From Sporomusaceae bacterium (GTDB taxonomy: Bacteria; Bacillota_C; Negativicutes; Sporomusales_B; UBA7701): a stretch of DNA of 8,508 bases. Numbering within the stretch: position 1 is the first letter of the stretch; every line of letters starts with the position of its first letter. Positions 1 to 4,903 of the stretch are shown one piece after another. The notes below the pieces were generated by a model that was not told where the DNA came from, made no database searches, and worked only from the letters and a program-made list of their open reading frames with translations. The position numbers and the translations under genes are program-made. The stretch lies in assembly GCA_022839045.1 (NCBI GenBank), contig JALHDI010000117.1:1-8508 (forward strand). The letters are read 5' to 3'.

Positions 1-384
1 GAGCATTTTGGCGGAGGGGGAGTTGGAGACGTTGGCGTTTTCGCGGTTGGTTTCGACGAGGATTTCGGCGACGGCGTCCATGAGGTCGGATTTGGCGTCG
101 CGGATGCGGGTGCGCTGGTTGCGGTAGATGATGTAGGCTTTGGCGGTGCGGGCGTGGCCTTTTTCGATGAGTATTTTTTCGACGGCGTCCTGGACGTCTT
201 CGACGCCGAAAAGGCCGCCGTTGTATTTCTGTTTAAGGTATTTGATGACGTCGAGGGTGAGCTGGATGGCCATTTCTTTGTCGGCGCCGCCTACGGCTTT
301 GGCGGCTTTGAAGATGGCCTCGGTGATTTTCGCTTCATCGAAATGAACTTCACGGCCGTCACGTTTCAGGATTTTTGCGAACAT
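1..384 (-). CDS. nrdD: Anaerobic (class III) ribonucleoside-triphosphate reductase, N-terminal part (cut by window edge)
   Basis: Class III ribonucleotide reductase uses a glycyl radical to reduce ribonucleoside triphosphates to dNTPs under anaerobic conditions. Only the first 128 codons are present and the frame runs open off position 1. Residues 1 to about 92 form an ATP-cone, the allosteric nucleotide-binding domain: it opens with a KRDGREVHFD-type strand and ends in a KAYIIYRNQR-type helix. The catalytic barrel begins with NANVSNSPSAKML (residues 117-128 region), a start I associate with NrdD of Firmicutes rather than class I or II enzymes. The radical glycine and the C-terminal zinc site lie outside the window. 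The ATG at 384 is preceded by GAGGTGA-type ribosome-binding sequence, 16 bp after the nrdR stop, so the two genes are almost certainly co-transcribed. The class III call rests on the short N-terminal segment; the ATP-cone itself is certain. Confidence 0.88.
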   Translation of the reverse strand, partial: MFAKILKRDGREVHFDEAKITEAIFKAAKAVGGADKEMAIQLTLDVIKYLKQKYNGGLFGVEDVQDAVEKILIEKGHARTAKAYIIYRNQRTRIRDAKSDLMDAVAEILVETNRENANVSNSPSAKML

Positions 385-400
385 TTATCCTTCACCTCAT

Positions 401-874
401 TTAGTTGTGGCTTTTCACCGATTGTGTTTTCATCAGTGTTTCGAGTTCTTGCATGAAGTTGTTGATGTCGGCGAACTGCCGGTAGACCGAGGCGAATCGT
501 ACATAGGCCACCTGGTCGATGTCTTTGATGTGACGCATCACGGTCTCGCCGATGTGGCGGGAGGTTACTTCCCGCTCCATAAGGTTGCGGAGTTCTTTCT
601 CGACTTTGTCGACGACGGTTTCGACGACGCTGAGGGGGATGGGCCGCTTTTCGCAGGCCCGCAGGATGCCGTTCATGAGTTTGGTGCGGTCGAAGAGTTC
701 GCGCCGGCCGTCTTTTTTGATGACCATGAGGGGCGATTCTTCGACGACTTCGTAGGTGGTGAAGCGACGCATGCATTGCAGGCATTCGCGCCGCCGCCTG
801 ATGGAGCTGCCTTCTTCGGCGGCCCGGGAGTCGATCACTTTGCTTTCACCATAGCTGCAGAACGGGCAACGCAT
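401..874 (-). CDS. nrdR: Transcriptional repressor NrdR
   Basis: NrdR senses ATP/dATP and represses ribonucleotide reductase operons by binding paired NrdR boxes. The 157-residue product has the family length and layout. An N-terminal zinc ribbon has C3-P-F-C6 and C31-L-Q-C34 as ligands, with the basic stretch IRRRREC between them contacting DNA. An ATP-cone follows from about residue 49 to 139 ([12 protein letters not shown], then [13 protein letters not shown]). The frame is open further upstream to an ATG at 934, but the family always begins MRCPFC, and the ATG at 874 has an AGGAGGG ribosome binding site 8 bp before it. The gene lies directly ahead of nrdD (16-bp gap) and behind a promoter with two NrdR-box-like sites, so it probably represses itself and nrdD. 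The call is essentially certain. Confidence 0.97.
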   Translation of the reverse strand: MRCPFCSYGESKVIDSRAAEEGSSIRRRRECLQCMRRFTTYEVVEESPLMVIKKDGRRELFDRTKLMNGILRACEKRPIPLSVVETVVDKVEKELRNLMEREVTSRHIGETVMRHIKDIDQVAYVRFASVYRQFADINNFMQELETLMKTQSVKSHN

Positions 875-882
875 GGGCTTGT

Positions 883-889
883 CCCTCCT
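883..889 (-). promoter_or_regulatory. Ribosome binding site deciding the nrdR start
   Basis: AGGAGGG on the minus strand lies 8 bp ahead of the ATG at 874. It settles the start of nrdR at MRCPFC rather than at the in-frame ATG 60 bp further upstream. Confidence 0.85.
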
Positions 890-963
890 ACTTCCGTTTC
901 TTCCGGCGGTGTGGTAAAATGGTGTCCGGAGCATTTGCGGCGGGTCCAGAGGCTAAAAGAGGA

Positions 964-979
964 CTACTATATTTAGTAG
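964..979. promoter_or_regulatory. NrdR box 1 (promoter start-site proximal)
   Basis: The palindromic 16-mer CTACTATATTTAGTAG matches 11 of 16 positions of the published NrdR-box consensus acaCwAtATaTwGtgt, including the core C and G at positions 4 and 13. It sits at the expected transcription start of the nrdR-nrdD promoter. Its centre is exactly 31 bp (three helical turns) from that of box 2, the arrangement known for NrdR, which binds such pairs cooperatively. No binding data are implied; the spacing and promoter overlap carry the call. Confidence 0.82.
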
Positions 980-985
980 GTCCTA

Positions 986-1013
986 ATAATAACTACGCCA
1001 CATATTGTGTAAA
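986..1013 (-). promoter_or_regulatory. Sigma-A-type promoter of nrdR-nrdD
   Basis: On the minus strand, TTTACA (1013-1008) and TATTAT (991-986) are separated by 16 bp, and each differs from the consensus hexamer at one position. The start site would fall near 979, giving a leader of about 105 nt before nrdR. Sequence upstream of the -35 (about 1014-1080) is very AT-rich against a GC-rich background and could act as an UP element. The two NrdR boxes overlap the promoter. Confidence 0.7.
995..1010. promoter_or_regulatory. NrdR box 2 (overlapping the -35 region)
   Basis: ACGCCACATATTGTGT matches 13 of 16 positions of the NrdR-box consensus acaCwAtATaTwGtgt; the right half is perfect and the left half carries the mismatches. 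It overlaps the -35 element and spacer of the nrdR promoter. It is phased 31 bp from box 1 with a 15-bp gap between the boxes. Occupation of both boxes would block polymerase. Confidence 0.82.
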
Positions 1014-1080
1014 TCCTGCTAGCCGAAGAAATTTCTACAATAAAATTGAATATTTTACAAATTAAAAATTCGACAAAAAT

Positions 1081-1119
1081 CCGCTGACTTCCTGGCATGG
1101 TCGGCGGTTGTATTTTTTT
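1081..1119 (+). terminator. Terminator-like hairpin upstream of the nrdR promoter
   Basis: CCGCTGAC (1081-1088) pairs with GTCGGCGG (1100-1107) through 8 bp including one U-G wobble, with an 11-nt loop, followed by TTGTA and seven T. It reads best as an intrinsic terminator for plus-strand RNA, yet no plus-strand gene precedes it. Read from the minus strand, the stem has one mismatch and is followed by ATTTTTG, so it could also act, more weakly, against transcription entering the nrdR promoter from the right. Confidence 0.5.
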
Positions 1120-1267
1120 CGGGGACGACGGCCAGATAGGGTTCGACAGAAGTCGCGACGGCGGCGGACGGGGGTTTGTTACATAAGAAGGGATTTTGCG
1201 GCGGGGGCGGAAGAATGGGCGGAAGGAAGATTGAATATGATGAGAGGTTAGGCTGGGAAGGCTTGGG
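1120..1267. other. Non-coding G-rich segment, nothing recognised
   Basis: The plus strand here is rich in G and A and has no reading frame with convincing codon structure on either strand. There is no tRNA-like fold and no riboswitch core that I recognise. A 26-codon frame (1215-1295) lacks a good ribosome binding site and runs through the gntK promoter. It could be the degraded remnant of a gene or simply promoter-distal spacer. Confidence 0.4.
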
Positions 1268-1296
1268 TTGCCGGACGGTGGACGGGGTTTTATAAT
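1268..1296 (+). promoter_or_regulatory. Candidate promoter of gntK
   Basis: A perfect TATAAT (1291-1296) lies 17 bp after TTGCCG (1268-1273), which matches the -35 consensus at four positions. Transcription would start near 1303 and give a leader of about 185 nt that includes the first palindromic repeat. I see no GntR-type or other recognisable operator around it. Confidence 0.6.
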
Positions 1297-1363
1297 TGAG
1301 GGTAGATGTGAAGGCAGGCCAGGATCGGACTGCCGGTCGAGCTTTTTAAGGTAGATGAGAATA

Positions 1364-1468
1364 GGCCGTTCAGAAGTGCCCAGATGCTAGGCGGCTCCGA
1401 GGACGCGCGGTAGTACGCTAGCAAGCGCCCGCAGGAACAACAACGCAGATGGGCGCTTATCAACGGCC
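1364..1468. repeat. Palindromic intergenic repeat, copy 1 (partly decayed)
   Basis: This 105-bp imperfect palindrome is bounded by GGCCGTT (1364-1370) and its exact complement AACGGCC (1462-1468). The outer arms pair over about 25 bp with mismatches (TTCAGAAGTGCCCAGATGC on the left, GCAGATGGGCGCTTATCAA on the right). The centre keeps GTACGCTAGCAAGCGC (1413-1428), identical to the right half of the central stem of copy 2. The matching left half is missing, so this copy looks deleted or diverged. It lies in the leader of gntK, just ahead of its ribosome binding site. It resembles, from memory, MITE- or REP-like palindromes scattered between genes in other bacteria; it encodes no protein. Confidence 0.8.
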
Positions 1469-1488
1469 TTAAAACGGGAGGCTATAGA

Positions 1489-3024
1489 ATGGGCAACCAG
1501 GTTATAATCGGGGCGGATGTCGGGACGACGGGCTGCCGGGCGGTGGTGTACCGCGCGGACGGTACGGCGGTGGCGGGACGGAGCCGCGAGTATGCCCTGT
1601 ATACGCCGCAGCCGGGCTGGGCGGAGCAGGACGCGGAGGAGATTTATCAGGCGCTGACGGCGACGGTGCGCGAGGCGCTGGCGGCGGCGGCGCTGCCGGC
1701 GGGGACGCGGGCGAGCATGTGTTTCAGCACTTTTTTCCATAGCATTATGCCGGTGGACGAGGCGGGGCGGCCGCTCTACCGGCTTTTGATCTGGGCGGAT
1801 ACGCGCGGCCAGAGGTATGTGGAGCGGATCGGCCGCGAGCGCGACGAGCGGGCGATTTATGCGCGGACGGGCTGTATGCTGAGCCCGCAGTATCCGCTGG
1901 TGAAGATTATGTGGTTCAAGGAGGAGCGGCCGGATATCTTCCGGCGGACGGCGAGGTTCGTTTCGATCAAGGAGTATATCCTGTTCCGGATGCTGGGGCG
2001 GTTCGTGGTGGACCGGTCGATCGCGTCGGGGACGGGGCTTTATGATATCAACAATTGGCGCTGGGACCCGGAGCTGCTGGCGCTCTTAGGGCTGAGGCCG
2101 GAGCAGTTGTCGCCGGTGTATCCGACGACGCATGTCGAGTCGGGGCTTTTGCCGGCGGCGGCGGCGGCGCTGGGGGTGTCCCCTTCCCTGCCGGTGGTGC
2201 TGGGGGCGGGCGACGGGGCGTTGTCGAACCTGGGCTCGGGGGCGGTGGCTCCCGGGCTGGTGGCGGCGATGGTGGGCACGAGCGGGGCGGTGCGGACGGT
2301 GAAGGCTGCGCCGTATGTGCATCCGGAGCGCCTGACGTGGTGTTATAATTTGACCGACCGGCATTGGCTGGCGGGGGTGGCGATGAACAGCGGCGGGATC
2401 GCGCTCAGGTGGGTGCGGGATGCGCTGGGCGAGGCTGAACGGGAGGCGGCCCGCGCAGGCGGGACGGACGCGTACGAGTTGCTGACGGCGATGGCGGCGA
2501 AGGTGCCGGCGGGGTCGGACGGGCTGGTGGCGCTGCCGTTCCTGGCCGGGGAACGGGCGACGCTGTGGAGCGCGCGTTCGCGGGGCGTGTTTTTCGGGCT
2601 GGGGCTTAATCATACGCGGGCCCATCTGGTGCGGGCGATGATGGAGGGGGTTATGTTCTGCCTGTACGGGATTTTCCGCCCGGTGCGCGAGGCGGCCGGG
2701 GAGGTTACCGGGGTGCGGGCGGCGGGGAGTTTCAGCCGTTCGCCGCTGTGGCTGCAGATTATGGCGGATGTGTTCGATCGGCCGGTGGAGGTGGCGGCGG
2801 AGCCGACGGGGTCGGTGTACGGGGCGGCGCTGCTGGGGCTGTACGCCCAGGGGCTGCTGCCGGACCTGGACGGGACGGCGGGGCTGGTGCGGGTGGCGGC
2901 CCGTTACGAGCCGGACGCGGAGCGCCACCGGGTGTACCATGAGTATTACGGGCTGTTCGAGGAGTTGGCGGCGAAGCTGGCGCCGGAGTTCGCGGCGATC
3001 GCGCGGCTGCAGGAGAAACGTTAA
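1489..3024 (+). CDS. gntK: Gluconokinase (FGGY carbohydrate kinase family)
   Basis: This enzyme phosphorylates D-gluconate with ATP to 6-phosphogluconate in the cytoplasm. The 511-residue length is normal for FGGY kinases. Visible motifs are the first phosphate-binding loop DVGTTG (10-15), substrate-side WADTR (102-106), the catalytic aspartate D242 in GAGDGALSNLGSG, a second phosphate loop GTSGAVR (263-269) and the adenosine-binding segment GSFSRSPLWLQIMADVF (413-429). SPQYPLVKIMWFKEERPDIF and SIKEYILFRMLG are the kind of sequence I associate with gluconokinases rather than xylulokinases or glycerol kinases. The start has GGGAGG 7 bp upstream (1476-1481). The gene converges with gnd, whose enzyme uses its product, which supports the substrate. 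It stands alone, with its own promoter, a palindromic repeat on each side and a strong terminator. Substrate assignment within FGGY kinases is the main uncertainty. Confidence 0.88.
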   Translation: MGNQVIIGADVGTTGCRAVVYRADGTAVAGRSREYALYTPQPGWAEQDAEEIYQALTATVREALAAAALPAGTRASMCFSTFFHSIMPVDEAGRPLYRLLIWADTRGQRYVERIGRERDERAIYARTGCMLSPQYPLVKIMWFKEERPDIFRRTARFVSIKEYILFRMLGRFVVDRSIASGTGLYDINNWRWDPELLALLGLRPEQLSPVYPTTHVESGLLPAAAAALGVSPSLPVVLGAGDGALSNLGSGAVAPGLVAAMVGTSGAVRTVKAAPYVHPERLTWCYNLTDRHWLAGVAMNSGGIALRWVRDALGEAEREAARAGGTDAYELLTAMAAKVPAGSDGLVALPFLAGERATLWSARSRGVFFGLGLNHTRAHLVRAMMEGVMFCLYGIFRPVREAAGEVTGVRAAGSFSRSPLWLQIMADVFDRPVEVAAEPTGSVYGAALLGLYAQGLLPDLDGTAGLVRVAARYEPDAERHRVYHEYYGLFEELAAKLAPEFAAIARLQEKR

Positions 3025-3056
3025 AAGAAGGCGTGACCTATGGTCACGCCTTCTTT
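3025..3056. terminator. Strong bidirectional terminator between gntK and gnd
   Basis: A perfect 14-bp stem (3025-3038 with 3042-3055) closes a 3-nt loop immediately after the gntK stop codon. The plus strand continues with TTCTTTA. On the minus strand the stem ends in TTCTTTT, so it can also stop transcripts of the convergent gnd gene after they have crossed the repeat. Confidence 0.9.
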
Positions 3057-3075
3057 ATGCCAATTTCTGCTTACA

Positions 3076-3103
3076 GAGAACACAGGCTTTGGCCTGCGTT
3101 CTC
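3076..3103. repeat. Inverted repeat (hairpin) in the gntK-gnd gap
   Basis: GAGAAC-A-CAGGC (3076-3087) pairs with GCCTG-C-GTTCTC (3092-3103): 11 of 12 positions, 4-nt loop. There is no T-run, so it is not a typical terminator. It lies between the gntK terminator and repeat copy 2, followed by GC-rich palindromic sequence (GGCGCGCC near 3114). It may be a separate small repeat or an eroded part of the same element. Confidence 0.6.
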
Positions 3104-3136
3104 CGTCGCCTGCGGCGCGCCGTCTCGAACAGCCGC

Positions 3137-3254
3137 GGCCGTTCAGAAAGGTCCAGTGCAAGGCGCACCGGAAGAGCGCTTGCTAGCGTACTCGAATCGT
3201 ACGCTAGCAAGCGCTCTGAGGAGCAACGCCGCAGATGGGCCTTTATCAACGACC
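3137..3254. repeat. Palindromic intergenic repeat, copy 2 (more complete)
   Basis: This 118-bp near-palindrome is bounded by GGCCGTT (3137-3143) and AACGACC (3248-3254). The outer arms (TTCAGAAAGGTCCAGTGC and GCAGATGGGCCTTTATCAA) pair imperfectly and match those of copy 1. The centre is a perfect 19-bp inverted repeat, 3173-3191 with 3199-3217 (AGAGCGCTTGCTAGCGTAC), around a 7-nt loop. The two copies share the same arms in the same order. The element ends 13 bp from the gnd stop codon. Open frames across it on both strands give low-complexity, Arg/Ser/Leu-rich peptides and are not genes. Confidence 0.88.
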
Positions 3255-3267
3255 GAAAAAGTTGCGC

Positions 3268-4692
3268 CTATTTCTTTGTCCAGTCGGTGTGGAAGGTACC
3301 CTCCCGGTCGGTTCTCTCATATGTGTGGGCGCCGAAGTAGTCGCGCTGGGCCTGGATGAGGTTGGCGGGGAGGACGGCGCGCCGGTAGCCGTCGTAGTAG
3401 GCCAAGGAGGCGCTGAAGGCGGGGACGGGGACGCCGAGCCGCTGGCAGGCGGCGACGACTTCGCGCAGGCCGGCGTGGCTGCCCCCTAAGGCAGCGGCGA
3501 AGAAGGGGTCGGTGAGGAGGTTGGCGAGGTGTCCGTCGCGGTTGTAGGCGGCGGCGATGTCTTCGAGGAAGCGGGCGCGGATGATGCAGCCGCCCCGCCA
3601 GAGGAGGGCGATTTCGCCGTAGCGGAGGTCCCAGCGGTAGTTTTGGGCGGCGGCACGGAGGAGGGCGAAGCCCTGGGCGTAGGAGCAGATTTTAGCGGCG
3701 TAGAGGGCGCTCTCGAGGGCGGCGAGGAAGGCGTCTTTGTCTTTTTTGTCGCCCTGCCAGGTTTCCCGCGGGCCGGCGAGAAGGCCGGCGGCGGCGACGC
3801 GCTCGTCTTTGTAGGCGGAGAGGCAGCGGGCGTAGACGGCTTCGGTGATGGTGGGGACGGGGACGCCGAGGTCGAGGGCGTCCTGGGAGGTCCATTTGCC
3901 GGTGCCTTTCTGGCCGGCTTTGTCGAGGATGAGGTCGACGAGGGGGCGGCCGGTGAGGTGGTCGGTGCGGCCGAGGATGGCGGCGGTGATTTCGATGAGG
4001 TAGGATTCGAGGCGGCCGCGGTTCCAGCGGGCGAAGATTTCCTGCATTTCGCCGGCGCTCATGCCGAGGAGGTCTTTCATGGTGGCGTAGGCTTCGGCGA
4101 TGAGCTGCATGTCGCCGTATTCGATGCCGTTGTGGACCATTTTGACGTAGTGGCCGGCGCCGTCGGGGCCGACGTAGGCGCAGCAGGGGCGGCCGGCGGC
4201 GCGGGCGGCGATGCTTGTGAGGACGGGGGCGACGGCTTCGTAGGCGTCGGGGTCGCCGCCGGGCATGACGCTGGGGCCGGTGAGGGCGCCTTCTTCGCCG
4301 CCGGATACGCCGACGCCGAGGTAGCTGATGCCTTCGGCGGCAAGCTGGGCGTAGCGGCGGCGGGTGTCGGCGTAGTGGGAGTTGCCGCCGTCCATGACGA
4401 TGTCGCCGGGCTCGAGGTGGGGCCGGAGGGCGGCGAGCATGTCGTCGACGGGCTGGCCGGCTTTGACCATGAGGAATATTTTGCGCGGCCTGGTAAGCAT
4501 GGCGGCGAGGTCGGCGAGGGTGTAGGCGGCGCCGATGGGCAGGCCGGCGGCGGGGCCGGCGAGGAAGGCGCGGGTGCGCTCGGGGGTGCGGTTGTAGACG
4601 GCGATGCGGTGGCCGCGGCCGGCGATGTTGCGGGCGAGGTTTTCGCCCATGACGGCGAGGCCGATGAGGGCGATGTCGTATTGGTTGTCCAT
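3268..4692 (-). CDS. gnd: 6-phosphogluconate dehydrogenase, decarboxylating
   Basis: Gnd oxidises and decarboxylates 6-phosphogluconate to ribulose 5-phosphate and CO2 with reduction of NAD(P)+, the last oxidative step of the pentose phosphate pathway. The 474 residues match the long, dimeric form of the family. In order: the Rossmann motif GLAVMGENLARN (11-22) with NRT at 34-36 on the cofactor ribose/phosphate side (an arginine here favours NADP+), DGGNSHY (101-107), GVSGGEEGALTGPSVMPGG (128-146), the catalytic KMVHNGIEYGDMQ with K184, H187, N188 and E191, then GTGKWT (263-268). The C-terminal tail RDYFGAHTYER reaches into the partner subunit's active site (R450, H456). The start ATG has GGAGG 10 bp upstream. 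The gene converges on gntK, whose product is its substrate, so the two work in sequence although they are transcribed from opposite strands. Confidence 0.97.
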   Translation of the reverse strand: MDNQYDIALIGLAVMGENLARNIAGRGHRIAVYNRTPERTRAFLAGPAAGLPIGAAYTLADLAAMLTRPRKIFLMVKAGQPVDDMLAALRPHLEPGDIVMDGGNSHYADTRRRYAQLAAEGISYLGVGVSGGEEGALTGPSVMPGGDPDAYEAVAPVLTSIAARAAGRPCCAYVGPDGAGHYVKMVHNGIEYGDMQLIAEAYATMKDLLGMSAGEMQEIFARWNRGRLESYLIEITAAILGRTDHLTGRPLVDLILDKAGQKGTGKWTSQDALDLGVPVPTITEAVYARCLSAYKDERVAAAGLLAGPRETWQGDKKDKDAFLAALESALYAAKICSYAQGFALLRAAAQNYRWDLRYGEIALLWRGGCIIRARFLEDIAAAYNRDGHLANLLTDPFFAAALGGSHAGLREVVAACQRLGVPVPAFSASLAYYDGYRRAVLPANLIQAQRDYFGAHTYERTDREGTFHTDWTKK

Positions 4693-4751
4693 TTTGGGCT
4701 TGCCTCCGGTCGGGTATTTATATAGGCTATTATTCTCATTCCCGCCGGCGG

Positions 4752-4779
4752 TTCCCTGTTCGACGGGGAAGTTTTTTTT
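4752..4779 (+). terminator. Plus-facing terminator-like hairpin upstream of gnd
   Basis: TTCCCTGT (4752-4759) pairs with ACGGGGAA (4763-4770), 8 bp with one U-G wobble and a TCG loop, followed by G and eight T. It has the form of an intrinsic terminator for plus-strand RNA, but the nearest plus-strand gene, gntK, ends 1.7 kb earlier behind its own terminator. An outer pairing of 4738-4745 with 4780-4789 could enclose it. The function may be to stop RNA antisense to gnd. Confidence 0.5.
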
Positions 4780-4803
4780 GCGGGGGAATCCGGCGTGCCC
4801 TCT

Positions 4804-4835
4804 TGCGCGACTTTACCCCGGCATCGAGTCGCGCA
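4804..4835. repeat. Inverted repeat in the ylmC-gnd gap
   Basis: TGCGCGAC (4804-4811) and GTCGCGCA (4828-4835) form a perfect 8-bp stem around a 16-nt loop. It lies upstream of gnd, beyond the terminator of the preceding gene. It could be an operator-like palindrome or a leader structure of gnd if transcription starts further upstream. I recognise no riboswitch, and the gnd promoter itself is unclear, with only a weak TATAAA-like sequence near 4720. Confidence 0.45.
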
Positions 4836-4870
4836 CAGGCCGCGTTCTCCGCAAGCAGGCAAATTCAAAA

Positions 4871-4900
4871 GAAATCCCTCCAGTTTAATGGAGGGATTTC
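4871..4900 (-). terminator. Intrinsic terminator of the PRC-barrel gene
   Basis: A perfect 12-bp stem (4871-4882 with 4889-4900) around a 6-nt loop lies 3 bp past the stop codon of the minus-strand gene at 4904. It is followed on that strand by a T-rich tail (TTTCTTTTGAATTTG across the stem end). It separates this gene from gnd. Confidence 0.85.
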
Positions 4901-4903
4901 CCG

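Noticed and set aside
407..976. A 189-codon plus-strand frame across nrdR and its promoter
   Set aside because: It is antisense to nrdR, which has an intact zinc ribbon and ATP-cone; the end of the frame falls in the NrdR-box region.
1215..1295. A possible 26-residue peptide frame upstream of gntK
   Set aside because: It has no proper ribosome binding site, no recognisable composition, and overlaps the candidate gntK promoter.
1303..1488. A riboswitch in the gntK leader
   Set aside because: The only strong fold is the repeat, which is also found downstream of the gene. No known ligand-binding core was recognised.
2086..2940. A 284-codon open frame on the minus strand across gntK
   Set aside because: The translation is an Arg/Pro/His-rich shadow of a gene with complete FGGY kinase motifs on the plus strand; there is no domain and no ribosome binding site.
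1364..3254. Reading the two repeats as a CRISPR array or insertion-sequence ends
   Set aside because: There are only two copies 1.7 kb apart with a normal gene between them, no spacer periodicity, no transposase and no target-site duplication that I can see.
2768..3359. Several open frames across the end of gntK, the terminator and repeat copy 2, including ones giving peptides with ERLLAY
   Set aside because: They are translations of the palindromic repeat and flanking sequence. Similar peptides come from both strands because the element is an inverted repeat.
3529..4725. A 398-codon open frame on the plus strand
   Set aside because: It lies antisense to gnd, whose protein carries every catalytic motif. 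The translation is a low-complexity Gly/Ala/Val/Asp sequence, as expected when GC-rich codons are read backwards.
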